A stretch of 64,000 bases of DNA from Campylobacteraceae bacterium (GCA_013373175.1 JABXII010000016.1:164046-228045); one strand, 5' to 3'. Counted from the first letter of the stretch, positions 27,648 through 36,752 are shown. The notes: generated by a model not told the origin, from the sequence alone. Numbers and translations are program-made.

Positions 27648-28568
27648 GTGAAAAAGTATTATTTAATTTTATTTTTAGTTATTAGCATTCATGCAGAAGA
27701 TTTATCATTATGTAAGCAAGCATGGGGTCAAACACAATTGAAAAATTATGATTCAGCACTTGTTTTATTCAATAAGTGCATTCAAAAAGGAAATCTTACA
27801 GATAAATCTTTAGCACAAACATATAGAAATATTGGAATAACATATAGTCAAAATGGAAATTATCATAAAGCAATTAATTATTATAACAAAGCTATAGAAT
27901 ATAATTTTCAAGATAACTTTTATAATTATACAAATAGAGCTAATGCCTTGTCTAATTTAGGAAAATATATGGAGGCAATAGAAGATTATGATAAAGCCTT
28001 AAAACTAAATCCACAATATGCCGAGATATACCATAACAGAGGTTTAGTTTATTATAAATTAGGTTTATTAAAAAAATCTTATTCAGATTATATGCAAGCA
28101 TATAAATTAGGATTGCGTACAAAAAACTTCTTTAATAACATTAATAATTTAAAAAAAGTTGAATCTTATCATGCTTCCGTTGGTTTTGTCATGACTCTGA
28201 ATAATTTAATAGGAAGAACTGCTAAAAGTTGTATGCAACATTTAAATAAAGATGATAAATGGATGAATGATTTAATTTTGAGATGGACAAATACAAATAA
28301 ACAATATGTTGCTGCATCAAAATTATATTTAGAAAACTACTTTGATGAACTAAATAGTAAAAATAAAGAAGCAAGTGAAGCTCTACAGAGACATATCTTA
28401 AAAGTGGTTACTAGAAATAGTAAATTATCTACACAAGAAATATTGTCAAAATATTCAAGTAAAATAAAATCTTGTGAAAACTTTGAAGATAATGTTATGC
28501 AAGGCAACTATGATATTACTACAAAAACAAAAATGTATAATGAGTTACAAAATTTAATAAATAAATGA
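27648..28568 (+). CDS. Exported TPR-repeat protein (cassette 3)
   Basis: A 306-residue protein from a GTG start. A signal peptide (YYLILFLVISIHAE) should send it to the periplasm. At least three tetratricopeptide repeats follow (QTYRNIGITYSQNGNYHKAI, NRANALSNLGKYMEAIEDYD, EIYHNRGLVYYKLGLLKKSY). The C-terminal 140 residues are not recognised and contain two Cys. TPR proteins mediate protein contacts; no partner is evident. It follows attC site 2 directly, with a TAAGGA ribosome site. Confidence 0.8.
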   Translation: MKKYYLILFLVISIHAEDLSLCKQAWGQTQLKNYDSALVLFNKCIQKGNLTDKSLAQTYRNIGITYSQNGNYHKAINYYNKAIEYNFQDNFYNYTNRANALSNLGKYMEAIEDYDKALKLNPQYAEIYHNRGLVYYKLGLLKKSYSDYMQAYKLGLRTKNFFNNINNLKKVESYHASVGFVMTLNNLIGRTAKSCMQHLNKDDKWMNDLILRWTNTNKQYVAASKLYLENYFDELNSKNKEASEALQRHILKVVTRNSKLSTQEILSKYSSKIKSCENFEDNVMQGNYDITTKTKMYNELQNLINK

Positions 28569-28569
28569 T

Positions 28570-28586
28570 ATAACAATCAGAGGAAC
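28570..28586 (+). other. Possible attC remnant
   Basis: The segment tataacaatcagaggaac resembles the left half of the attC sites upstream (ttaacaaatcagtggagcc). The right half is missing. Part of it (agagga) also serves as the ribosome site of the next gene, so the likeness could be chance. Confidence 0.35.
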
Positions 28587-28589
28587 ACA

Positions 28590-29339
28590 ATGAGTACAAA
28601 TAAATGGAATGCTGACAATTATAACAAACATGCCGATTTTGTATCAAATTTGGCATTTCCAGTTGTTGATCTTCTAAATCCAAAAGAGAATGAAAAAATA
28701 TTAGATTTAGGTTGTGGTGATGGAACACTTGCCTTGGAGATTAAAAAATTTAATACAAAAGTTATTGCCGTAGACCTAAGCGAAAATATGGTTGAAAAAA
28801 CCAAAAAAAAAGGTATTGAAGCTTATGTTATGAGCGCAACAGAACTGTCTTATAAAAATGAGTTTGATGCAGTATTTTCCAATGCAGTTTTACATTGGGT
28901 AAAAGAACCTGAAACAGCTATTACGAAAATTTTCAATGCATTAAAAGCAAATGGAAGATTTATTGCCGAGTTTGGAGGATATGGAAATATTAAATATCTG
29001 ACTGATGCAATGCAAGAAGTATTTGACAAAAGTAAAGAATATGGTGAATTTAATAATCCTTGGTATTTCCCCAAAGACACAGACTATAAAGAAATGTTGG
29101 AAGCAAACGGCTTTAAGGTTGAATACATTGAACTTATTCCTAGACCTACAAAAATAGATGATATTTCAAACTGGTTAGATATCTTTGCTAACGGTATTGT
29201 GTCTCACCTAACAAAAGAACAACAAAGTAGTTTCAAGCAGGAAGTAAGAGCAATATTAAACCCAAAAATTTATTCAGAAGAAAATGGCTGGGTAGCTGAC
29301 TATGTTCGCCTGAGATTAAAGGCTGTAAAGGTTTTGTAA
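28590..29339 (+). CDS. Class I SAM-dependent methyltransferase
   Basis: A 249-residue cytoplasmic enzyme. Motif I EKILDLGCGDGTLALEI lies near residues 33-49, the acidic residue closing the SAM pocket lies in VIAVDLSENM, and motif IV is FDAVFSNAVLHWVKEPETAI. The overall pattern resembles trans-aconitate or small-molecule methyltransferases; the substrate is unknown. It lies in the cassette array, 21 bases after the TPR gene, possibly behind a decayed attC. Confidence 0.9.
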   Translation: MSTNKWNADNYNKHADFVSNLAFPVVDLLNPKENEKILDLGCGDGTLALEIKKFNTKVIAVDLSENMVEKTKKKGIEAYVMSATELSYKNEFDAVFSNAVLHWVKEPETAITKIFNALKANGRFIAEFGGYGNIKYLTDAMQEVFDKSKEYGEFNNPWYFPKDTDYKEMLEANGFKVEYIELIPRPTKIDDISNWLDIFANGIVSHLTKEQQSSFKQEVRAILNPKIYSEENGWVADYVRLRLKAVKVL

Positions 29340-29432
29340 GTATTTACACAAGAATTAATTGTAAATTGTTTTATTATTAAATATTTTTATATATAATATA
29401 TATTAATAAATCAAAACAATATAAGGAAAAAC

Positions 29433-29801
29433 ATGAAAGTACATACATCAAGAATATTGATTTTTATAACAATTGTAATACTTATTTTATCTGAATTACT
29501 TTCGCAAGTAGTTAATCTTTTTTCTATTTTGGGTGCTATTCTTGTAATTGTCATATATGCCTATTGTGCTAAAATGGCTAGAAAAAGTGGAAATGCTACT
29601 GTTTGGTTTCTTGTACCAACTATAATTTTTACATTCATTCCCTTAGTCATTAAGTTTTGGCCAGAAGAAAAACCTAATTCAATATTTGAATATATACTTT
29701 CATCGCTATTGAATAATATTCCATTGATTATAAGTTTTATTATTCCTATTATTTTACTTACAATAGTATATTATGGTCTTAAAAAACATGAAGAGATTTA
29801 A
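29433..29801 (+). CDS. Small hypothetical membrane protein
   Basis: A 122-residue protein with four hydrophobic stretches (ILIFITIVILILSELLSQVV, ILGAILVIVIYAYCAKMA, ATVWFLVPTIIFTFIPLVI, IPLIISFIIPIILLTIVYYG) and a short charged end. The strong RBS is ataagga. No family is recognised. It lies within the relic integron region, but no attC site separates it from its neighbours. Confidence 0.65.
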   Translation: MKVHTSRILIFITIVILILSELLSQVVNLFSILGAILVIVIYAYCAKMARKSGNATVWFLVPTIIFTFIPLVIKFWPEEKPNSIFEYILSSLLNNIPLIISFIIPIILLTIVYYGLKKHEEI

Positions 29802-29840
29802 AAAAGATGAATGGCAGTAAAAGATTTCAAAGGAACGAAT

Positions 29841-30200
29841 ATGAACACTCATGAAAAGCTTAATTATGTAGAGTTCCAAGCTAAAGATTTGCTTGCCACA
29901 AAAGCATTTTTTTCTAAGGTATTCAACTGGGAGTTTTCAGACTATGGAGAAGACTACACATCTTTTTCAGGACAAGGTCTTGATGGTGGCTTTTTCAAAT
30001 CAGATAATTGTAGTCTATCATCCAATGGTGGAGCTTTGCTTGTTTTCTACAGTTTGGATATAAAATCCACTTTAGAAAAAGTGGTAAACAATGGAGGTAC
30101 AATCCTTCGTCCGATTTTTGATTTTCCAGGTGGTTGTCGTTTCCATTTTATGGAACCAAGCGGTAATGAGTTTGCCGTATGGACAGACAAAAACATATAA
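29841..30200 (+). CDS. VOC (glyoxalase/bleomycin-resistance) family protein
   Basis: A 119-residue protein counted from the ATG at 29841, which has an AAAGGA site; a longer reading from 29811 is less likely. It has the two-module VOC pattern: KLNYVEFQAKDLLATKAFFS, a central VFYSLDIKSTLEKVVNNGG, and the end FHFMEPSGNEFAVWTD with the metal-binding Glu of the family. The closest type is the YCII-like or PhnB-like dioxygenase-fold proteins common in cassettes. The stop codon falls inside a decayed attC site. Confidence 0.85.
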   Translation: MNTHEKLNYVEFQAKDLLATKAFFSKVFNWEFSDYGEDYTSFSGQGLDGGFFKSDNCSLSSNGGALLVFYSLDIKSTLEKVVNNGGTILRPIFDFPGGCRFHFMEPSGNEFAVWTDKNI

Positions 30201-30237
30201 TAAATCAGTAGAGCTAATAAATTACACAACAACTTAC
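30198..30237 (+). other. Decayed attC site at the end of the array
   Basis: Starts taataaatcagtagagctaa and continues taaattac, which is close to the left half of attC site 2 (taacaaatcagtggagccaa, taaagtac). The right half has been lost or replaced. The stop codon of the VOC gene overlaps its left edge, as at site 2. It marks the last cassette junction in the window. Confidence 0.6.
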
Positions 30238-30279
30238 AAAAAAATAAAATCATCTAAATTCTTACTAATATTTTTACCA

Positions 30280-30307
30280 ATTATAAGCCTATAAATTGGC
30301 TTATAAT
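30280..30307. terminator. Hairpin at the boundary of the cassette array
   Basis: A perfect 10-bp stem (30280-30289 with 30298-30307) and an 8-base AT loop, between the decayed attC and the efflux operon. No long T run follows, so termination is only likely. Confidence 0.5.
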
Positions 30308-30367
30308 GAAGTATCTAAAAAAATTTATATCGTTTTAAGTTAAAAACAATAAAATTCCATTAACAAA

Positions 30368-30393
30368 TTAATAGTTAACATGTTAACTATTAA
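30368..30393. promoter_or_regulatory. 26-base perfect palindrome, probable MarR operator
   Basis: Bases 30368-30393 are a perfect palindrome with the centre aacatgtt, 40 bases upstream of the marR start. MarR dimers bind such sites, and the regulator usually represses its own operon, here the efflux genes. No other palindrome of this quality was seen nearby. Confidence 0.7.
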
Positions 30394-30433
30394 CTACATA
30401 ACATTTTAAATCACCCAAATTTAAGGAATAAAT

Positions 30434-30862
30434 ATGTCATTTGAAATAGATAATGCATTTGGTGTATTAGTGGCTAATATACGAAATTTATTAAAAAATC
30501 GTTTAGAAAAAGACTTAAAAGAATATAGTGTTTCTCCTACGGAGAGTATTATTATAAGAAGACTTTGTGAAAAAGATAATTTAACTCAAAAAGAATTAGC
30601 AAAAGATACTTACTTTCAACAATCAAGCTTAACTCTTATAATAGATAAACTTGAAAAAAAAGGAATGGTAGAGAGAAGAGCTAAAAAAAATGATAGAAGA
30701 GCATATTTAGTTTGCATAACTAAAGAAGGTAAAAAATTAGAACAAATTCTAAAAGATACAAGTAGAAAAGTCGAAGAAGAAGCTCTAAAAGGTGTAGATA
30801 AAGAGACAAAAGAGCAACTAATTGAAATATTAAAAAACATACACTCAAATTTGAAGTCATAA
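30434..30862 (+). CDS. MarR-family transcriptional regulator
   Basis: A 142-residue winged-helix repressor. The recognition region is EKDNLTQKELAKDTYFQQSS (residues about 40-60) and the wing is EKKGMVERRAKKNDRRAYLV, the classic MarR DxR pattern. It leads a five-gene efflux operon (spacing to the next gene 4 bases) and probably represses it through the palindrome at 30368, released by an aromatic compound or other small ligand. Confidence 0.92.
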   Translation: MSFEIDNAFGVLVANIRNLLKNRLEKDLKEYSVSPTESIIIRRLCEKDNLTQKELAKDTYFQQSSLTLIIDKLEKKGMVERRAKKNDRRAYLVCITKEGKKLEQILKDTSRKVEEEALKGVDKETKEQLIEILKNIHSNLKS

Positions 30863-30866
30863 AAAA

Positions 30867-32300
30867 ATGAGAATATTAACATTTATAATCTCCTTAGCTA
30901 TTCTATTTTCAGGATGTGTTCCTAAAGTAAATACATCAAATACAATAAAAGATACAAAAATAGACAATGAACTAATTAAAGATTTAAATAAATTTTCAAG
31001 CAATGATATAGAACTAAAAAATTCTTGGTGGAAAGATTTTGATGATAAACAATTAAATATATTAATAGAAGAGGCAATAGAAAATGCTCCAAGTTTAAAA
31101 CAATTAGAGGCAAAATATCAAAAAGCAAACAATATAATCAAAGCTAAAAAATCTTCAAACTTACCAAATATAAATTTTGAATCACAAGTTACTAGACAAA
31201 GATTTAGTGAAAACTATATTTTCCCAGAACCTTTAGGTGGGAACTATTATAATCTTTATCAAACAGGTTTAAACTTGCAATACAATTTTGATTTTTGGAA
31301 TCAAAGAGCTTCATTAATTAAAGCTTCAAAAAATGAAGCCTTGGCTCAAAACGCCTTGATAAAAGTAAAACAATTGGCAATTTCTACTTCTATTAGTAAG
31401 CTTTATATATCTTGGAATTTTAAAATAGAAAATATAAAAAGACTTTCTACTTTAAAAAAATTGGTTTATGAAAAGCATCATATTTTAAATGAATTGTATA
31501 ATATGGGACTATCAAATAAAGAAAAAATAAATGAAAGCAACTACTTAATCGAAAAAATCAACCAAAATATTTTAAATGTAAAAGAAGAGATTGAAAATAT
31601 AAAAAACTCTATTGCCATTATTGCTGGGCTTTTACCTTCACAAATAAATGAGTTAAAAAACCCTTCTATTTCAAATAAATACAAAATTTCAGTACCAAAA
31701 GATATCCATTTAAATGTAATTTCTCACCTACCACAAGTAGCTGTTCAAAAATATCTTTTGGCAAGTAAAGAACAATATATTGAAAATGCAAAGTCAAAGT
31801 TTTATCCAAATATTAGTTTAAACGGTTTATTACATTTTACATCATTTCCATTTTCCCAATTACTTACAAAGTCTTCTTTTGACCCAGAAGCTGGCCTTGC
31901 CTTTTCATTACCAATTTTTGATGCAAAAAGAAGAGAGTCAAATTTAAATACAAAAGTGAATGATTATAATGCCCAAGTATACGCATACAATGAGACAATA
32001 ATAAAAGCCGTAAATAATATAGTTACCACATTAAAAAAAATACAAATAAATAAGTCCCAAGAAAAATCTGAGAAAATAGTTATTTTTAATAAAAACAAAA
32101 ACAAAAATATTGAAAAAAGAGTTTATGAATTAGGTATAAAAAACAAAATCGATTTTATAAATAAAAACATAGAATTAGAAGAAGAAAAAATAAAAGAAAT
32201 TGCACTACAAAACAAGAAGTTTCAACTTCATATTGATTTAATTGAAGCCTTAGGTGGTGGATATAAAAATAAGGCAAAAGATGTACTTAGTAGCAACTAA
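30867..32300 (+). CDS. Outer-membrane efflux lipoprotein (NodT/TolC family)
   Basis: A 477-residue outer-membrane channel of the NodT group. The signal peptide ends in a lipobox (LAILFSGC, lipidated Cys 17). Two outer-membrane-efflux repeats follow, with the usual SWWKDFDDKQLNILIEEA near the start and QTGLNLQYNFDFWNQRASL, LAFSLPIFDAKRRESNLNT as the paired strand regions. It forms the exit duct for the pump encoded downstream. Confidence 0.92.
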   Translation: MRILTFIISLAILFSGCVPKVNTSNTIKDTKIDNELIKDLNKFSSNDIELKNSWWKDFDDKQLNILIEEAIENAPSLKQLEAKYQKANNIIKAKKSSNLPNINFESQVTRQRFSENYIFPEPLGGNYYNLYQTGLNLQYNFDFWNQRASLIKASKNEALAQNALIKVKQLAISTSISKLYISWNFKIENIKRLSTLKKLVYEKHHILNELYNMGLSNKEKINESNYLIEKINQNILNVKEEIENIKNSIAIIAGLLPSQINELKNPSISNKYKISVPKDIHLNVISHLPQVAVQKYLLASKEQYIENAKSKFYPNISLNGLLHFTSFPFSQLLTKSSFDPEAGLAFSLPIFDAKRRESNLNTKVNDYNAQVYAYNETIIKAVNNIVTTLKKIQINKSQEKSEKIVIFNKNKNKNIEKRVYELGIKNKIDFINKNIELEEEKIKEIALQNKKFQLHIDLIEALGGGYKNKAKDVLSSN

Positions 32301-34380
32301 ACAAAATATATTTTTTGCCATAGATGAATGGATAAATAAAGACTTACCCATTTTTAAATATGTAATAAAATCAACTATTGCTGCACTTCTAGCTTTATGT
32401 ATATGTATGTATTTTAATTTAGCGATGCCTCAAACTTCAGTATTTACTGTATTTATTGTAATGCAACCCTTTAGTGGACTTGTATTCTCAAAAAGTTATT
32501 ATAGATTTGTAGGGACTGTAATTGGGACAATAATGGCAATTATTTTAGTTGGTGCCTTTGCGCAAGATAGAGTATCCTTTACTCTGTTTTTTGCCCTGTG
32601 GGTTGGACTTTGTTCAGTGATTAGTTTTATGTCGAGAAATTTTATGTCTTATGGTTTTGTACTAACAGGATATACTATTGCCTTAGTTGCAATGCCTACG
32701 ATTGAAAATCCTTTAAATGTATTTACATTTGGAATAGATAGATTATCAGAAGTTGTAATTGGTCTTTTGTGTGCAAGTTTTGTAAGTGAAATACTCTTTC
32801 CTCAAAAACTATCAAATACACTTTTAAAAAGTGAACAAGATAAATTTAATCTTTTGATTACTTCTCTTAGCAAGAGTGAAAATCTATTTGATTTTGAAAA
32901 TGAAAATATCAATTATGCACGAGATATTTTAGGCTCTGATGCTTTAAGAGTAAATAGCTCTTTTGAAACAAATATGAAAAAAACTGATAAGCTATATTAT
33001 AAGAGATTAAATTCCCAATTTATGCATATAAACACCACATTTTTTTCACTTAGAAATACACTAAATAATAATAAAGACAATAGTGAATTTGTTGATTCAC
33101 TTAAAAGAATTTACACAGATTTTGAAAACTGTTTATCAAACTATTCAAATAGCAATAATTTGCCCGCTTTAATAAATGAACTAAAAAAGTTAAAAGGTAT
33201 TACAAAAATAAAAATTGAAGAGGAAAAGAAGAGTCTTGATTTAGATGATTTTGATTTACTCCATGATTTTAATACTATTACCTCTCTTTTTCTTAGATTA
33301 GAATCTGAAATTTATGATTATTGTAACACTTACTATGGCTTTACAACAAATAGTGACAAAATAAAAAGACTAGAAAAATTTGCTGAAAATTTAAAGTTTT
33401 CTACCTATAGTGATAATGTACTTATTTCATTGATGATTGTAAGGGCATCTATAACTCTAATTGTTGTTATCATTGTCTGGGTGATTTCAGGATGGGAATA
33501 TGGTTCTTTAGCGGTACTACCAGCAGTTGCAAATACGCTACTTCTAAGTACTGCCCCAAATCCAGTGGGAGCTACTAAAAACTTTTTAAAAGGTACAGCT
33601 ATAGGCTTTATCATAACTCCTATATATAACTTTTACATCATTCCTATGTATGTAAGTGATTTATTTACTTTATGTTTGTTTTTAACTCCTGTTTTAGCTG
33701 GAATTTCCCTTTTTATGATATTGCCAGGTAAAAACTTGATTGGGTTTGGTTTTCTACTTATATTTATTACAACTTGTGCTATTAATACACAATATAACAT
33801 GAGTTTTGATATTTTTATGGATATGAATATTGCTACTGTTATTGGTTTATTATTTTCAGGTCTTAGTTTTATACTTATCAATTTTACATCAAATATTTGG
33901 ATTGAATCAAGGGTAAAAAAAGCCTTATCAAAACAAATTGAGATAACAACAAAAGATAAGCTTGCTCTGCAAAGAGTAAGACTAGAAAGTGCAGGTTTTG
34001 ATTTAATACAAAGATATTCAGCACTAGGAAGACTAGATAACAAATCAAATAACAAGATATTTAGATGGGTACTTTTAGTACTTGAAATTGGGAAAGCCAT
34101 TATAAATATAAGAAAAAATGCGACACTTTTTACAAAAACAAAACCACATGAGATAAATAAAATACTTATTTTGATTAGAAAGTACTTTGATTTAAAAGAC
34201 AAAAATAATAAAGAAAATCAGATGGAAAAAATAAAAGAATTAATAATTCAATTTGAACAAGTTCACTTACGCTCAGCCAATGATCAAAAACTTTTAAAAG
34301 ATATATATTTGGATTTTTCAATTATATATTCACTTATGAAGAATAAAGAGTTTTTACCAATAAAAGGAGAAACTATATGA
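32281..34380 (+). CDS. FUSC-family inner-membrane efflux protein (AaeB-like)
   Basis: About 699 residues from the ATG at 32281 (a GTG at 32254 is the longer alternative). The start overlaps the previous gene by 20 bases. Two membrane blocks of about six helices each (residues 30-170 and 380-530) are separated by a cytoplasmic region, as in AaeB and other fusaric-acid-resistance proteins. The repeated block LALCICMYFNLAMPQTSVFT and VIVWVISGWEYGSLAVLPAV shows the internal duplication of the family. It exports aromatic acids or related compounds with the HlyD partner encoded downstream. Confidence 0.9.
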   Translation: MYLVATKQNIFFAIDEWINKDLPIFKYVIKSTIAALLALCICMYFNLAMPQTSVFTVFIVMQPFSGLVFSKSYYRFVGTVIGTIMAIILVGAFAQDRVSFTLFFALWVGLCSVISFMSRNFMSYGFVLTGYTIALVAMPTIENPLNVFTFGIDRLSEVVIGLLCASFVSEILFPQKLSNTLLKSEQDKFNLLITSLSKSENLFDFENENINYARDILGSDALRVNSSFETNMKKTDKLYYKRLNSQFMHINTTFFSLRNTLNNNKDNSEFVDSLKRIYTDFENCLSNYSNSNNLPALINELKKLKGITKIKIEEEKKSLDLDDFDLLHDFNTITSLFLRLESEIYDYCNTYYGFTTNSDKIKRLEKFAENLKFSTYSDNVLISLMIVRASITLIVVIIVWVISGWEYGSLAVLPAVANTLLLSTAPNPVGATKNFLKGTAIGFIITPIYNFYIIPMYVSDLFTLCLFLTPVLAGISLFMILPGKNLIGFGFLLIFITTCAINTQYNMSFDIFMDMNIATVIGLLFSGLSFILINFTSNIWIESRVKKALSKQIEITTKDKLALQRVRLESAGFDLIQRYSALGRLDNKSNNKIFRWVLLVLEIGKAIINIRKNATLFTKTKPHEINKILILIRKYFDLKDKNNKENQMEKIKELIIQFEQVHLRSANDQKLLKDIYLDFSIIYSLMKNKEFLPIKGETI

Positions 34381-34577
34381 ATCTAATCGTATCGTTTTTA
34401 GGTATTCAAATTCCAGCACTAATAGTAATATTTTTATTTGCTGGATTAATCCAAGTATTACTAAACAAAGTTTTAGCCGACTTAAGAGTTTATGAGTTTG
34501 TTTGGCATCCAGGATTGTTTAGAACAGCACTTTTCGTGTGCATTTTCACAAGTTTTTCATTACTAATTTATAAATAA
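34377..34577 (+). CDS. DUF1656 small membrane protein (AaeX-like)
   Basis: A 66-residue protein with two membrane helices (ALIVIFLFAGLIQVLLNKVL and TALFVCIFTSFSLLIYK) and the linker YEFVWHPGLFRTA, the conserved core of the family. It overlaps the FUSC gene by ATGA and precedes the HlyD gene, the constant order in aaeXAB-type operons. Its role in the pump is unknown. Confidence 0.88.
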   Translation: MNLIVSFLGIQIPALIVIFLFAGLIQVLLNKVLADLRVYEFVWHPGLFRTALFVCIFTSFSLLIYK

Positions 34578-34585
34578 GGATTTAT

Positions 34586-35467
34586 ATGCAAAAAAATAAA
34601 ATCGTACAACTTTTAAGATATATTATAACATTTAGTGTAGTTACTATAGCAATCATTTTAGGAATGAAGTTATGGCAAAACTATGTTGACTCTCCATGGA
34701 CGAGAGATGGAAGAGTAAGAGCGGATATTACACTAATAGCACCTGATGTATCAGGAATGATTTCTAAAGTATATGTAAAAGATAATCAATATGTTAAAAA
34801 AGATACCAAACTATTTGAAATAGATAAAAAAAGATTTGAAGCAAATGTACAAAGAGCACAAGCAATTGTTCAAATAAAAAAAGCAAACTATCTTATGAAA
34901 AAAGCAGAATATGATAAAAGAATAAAAGGTGATGATAGTATTATTTCAAAAGATGTAAAAGATGATGCAAAATATAATTTACTAATGGCAAAAGAGCAGT
35001 TAAATGAAGCCCTTTCAAAACTAGACCTTACAAAACTAGATTTACAAAGGGCTACTGTATATGCACCTACAAGTGGTTGGATAAATAATTTACTTCTAAA
35101 AAAAGGTGATTTTATACAAAAAGGTCAAAGTCATGTATCTATATTAAACGAAAATAGCTTTTGGGTTTATGGTTATTTTGAAGAACATAAACTTACAAAA
35201 ATAAACATAGGAGATGAAGCTATCATGAATCCACTTGGAACTGACCTTACAATAAAAGGACATGTTCAAAGTATAGCAACGGGTATCACAGATAGGGATA
35301 ACAAGATTGGAAAAGGATTATTAGCAGATGTAAATCCATCCTTTACTTGGGTTAGATTAGCCCAAAGAATACCTGTAAGAATAGCTATAGATGAAGTACC
35401 AAAAGGATATACCTTAAGAGCAGGTACGACTTTTACTATAGAATTAAAAAGTGAAAATAATAAATAA
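34586..35467 (+). CDS. HlyD-family membrane fusion protein (AaeA-like)
   Basis: A 293-residue periplasmic adaptor. It has an N-terminal membrane anchor (IITFSVVTIAIILGMKLW), then the family start SPWTRDGRVRADITLIAPDV, a biotinyl-lipoyl strand pair, a short coiled hairpin at about 95-150, and a second lipoyl half (TVYAPTSGWINNLLLKKGDF). It links the FUSC pump to the NodT channel. Last gene of the MarR operon. Confidence 0.92.
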   Translation: MQKNKIVQLLRYIITFSVVTIAIILGMKLWQNYVDSPWTRDGRVRADITLIAPDVSGMISKVYVKDNQYVKKDTKLFEIDKKRFEANVQRAQAIVQIKKANYLMKKAEYDKRIKGDDSIISKDVKDDAKYNLLMAKEQLNEALSKLDLTKLDLQRATVYAPTSGWINNLLLKKGDFIQKGQSHVSILNENSFWVYGYFEEHKLTKINIGDEAIMNPLGTDLTIKGHVQSIATGITDRDNKIGKGLLADVNPSFTWVRLAQRIPVRIAIDEVPKGYTLRAGTTFTIELKSENNK

Positions 35468-35580
35468 TACTAAATATCTTATTTACGGGATTTATAGCAA
35501 TTTAATATCTTATGATAAAAATTGTAATGCAATTAGTTGATTTTATATGTTAAAATAAACTAAATATTAGGAAATACATT

Positions 35581-36291
35581 ATGGATAATAATAAGTTAGC
35601 AATCTTAATTGATGCGGATAATGCACAAGCAGCAATTATTTCTGAATTACTTGAGGAAATAACCAAATATGGTATTGCAAGTATTAAAAGAGCCTATGGA
35701 GATTGGACAACTACTAATCTTAAAGGCTGGAAAGAACATTTGCATCAATATGCAATTCAACCTATACAACAGTTTAGTTACACAAAAGGAAAAAACTCAA
35801 CAGATTCTTCCTTAATTATAGATGCTATGGATTTGCTTCATGATAATAATCTTGATGGGTTTTGTATCGTCTCTTCAGATAGTGATTTTACTAGACTAGC
35901 AACAAGAATTAGAGAAGATGGAAAAATTGTATATGGATTTGGTGAGAAAAAAACTCCAGAATCTTTTATTTCTGCATGCGATAAATTTATTATAACTGAA
36001 AATCTTCAACGCAAAGAAGTTACTATAAAACAAACGAAGAGTGAAGAGAAAATTTTAAAAAATATTTTAATTAAAGCAATCAATGCTGTTTCCGATGAAG
36101 ATGGTTGGGCTAGATTATCAAATGTTGGAAGCTACATAAATAAAAATATTCCTTCTTTTGACCCAAGAACATATGGATTTGAAAAATATGGTAAATTAAT
36201 TAAGTCCTTGCCTTATATAGATATAGATGAAAGAGATTTTAATGATGGTTCAACTAATGTACATATTTTTATTAAAGTCTTGAATACCTAA
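35581..36291 (+). CDS. NYN-domain RNase-like protein with OST-HTH/LOTUS domain
   Basis: A 236-residue protein. Residues 1-140 are a NYN (PIN-like) domain with acidic residues at the expected spots: LAILIDADNAQ, KNSTDSSLIIDAMDLL and FCIVSSDSDFTRLA. Residues 150-236 form an OST-HTH/LOTUS domain (LSNVGSYINKNIPSFDPRTYG, GFEKYGKLIKSLPYI). This pair is a known family of putative metal-dependent RNases. It is transcribed alone behind a ggaaatac-type site. Confidence 0.9.
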   Translation: MDNNKLAILIDADNAQAAIISELLEEITKYGIASIKRAYGDWTTTNLKGWKEHLHQYAIQPIQQFSYTKGKNSTDSSLIIDAMDLLHDNNLDGFCIVSSDSDFTRLATRIREDGKIVYGFGEKKTPESFISACDKFIITENLQRKEVTIKQTKSEEKILKNILIKAINAVSDEDGWARLSNVGSYINKNIPSFDPRTYGFEKYGKLIKSLPYIDIDERDFNDGSTNVHIFIKVLNT

Positions 36292-36338
36292 ATGATTGAA
36301 TCTTTGTTAAAGCATATTAAAATTACTTTGGAGTTATC

Positions 36339-36725
36339 TTGAAATACATATTTTATATTTTTAGCTTTTTTCTACTTACTGGTTGTACTATGTCTCCTGA
36401 ACCTAATTTTGTTTATTATAAAAGTTTAGAACCTGCATCTTGTAACTTAACTATAGGTTTATCAACAGAAGACTCAAAGTCAAAATATAAAGTTTCTTTA
36501 GATGACCGAAATATTAGTGGAAACTTTGTAAAAAATGGACAACAAATTATATTTACAGGACTATATGCTTCAAAATCATTCGGAAATACAAAAATGGAAG
36601 TGAGTGGTTTAATAAAAGGTGACACGTTAACTATTCAAAACTATGGTAATGCTATGAATCCTTTTACCTTCTTTTCAGAATGTGATAATAATAAATACCT
36701 ATCACTAGTTAAGGTTAACAAATAA
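36339..36725 (+). CDS. Small lipoprotein of unknown function
   Basis: A 128-residue protein from a TTG start preceded by GGAG. Leader YIFYIFSFFLLTGC ends in a lipobox with Cys 16. The mature part is a predicted beta-rich domain (CNLTIGLSTEDSKSKYKVSL, SGNFVKNGQQIIFTGLYASK). No family is recognised. Confidence 0.75.
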   Translation: MKYIFYIFSFFLLTGCTMSPEPNFVYYKSLEPASCNLTIGLSTEDSKSKYKVSLDDRNISGNFVKNGQQIIFTGLYASKSFGNTKMEVSGLIKGDTLTIQNYGNAMNPFTFFSECDNNKYLSLVKVNK

Positions 36726-36752
36726 CATTAGTTTGTTTTATGGAGGACTGAA

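Noticed and set aside
33633..34202. 189-codon minus-strand ORF with hydrophobic stretches
   Set aside because: It is antisense to the second membrane block of the FUSC pump; hydrophobicity on the opposite strand is a by-product of that gene.
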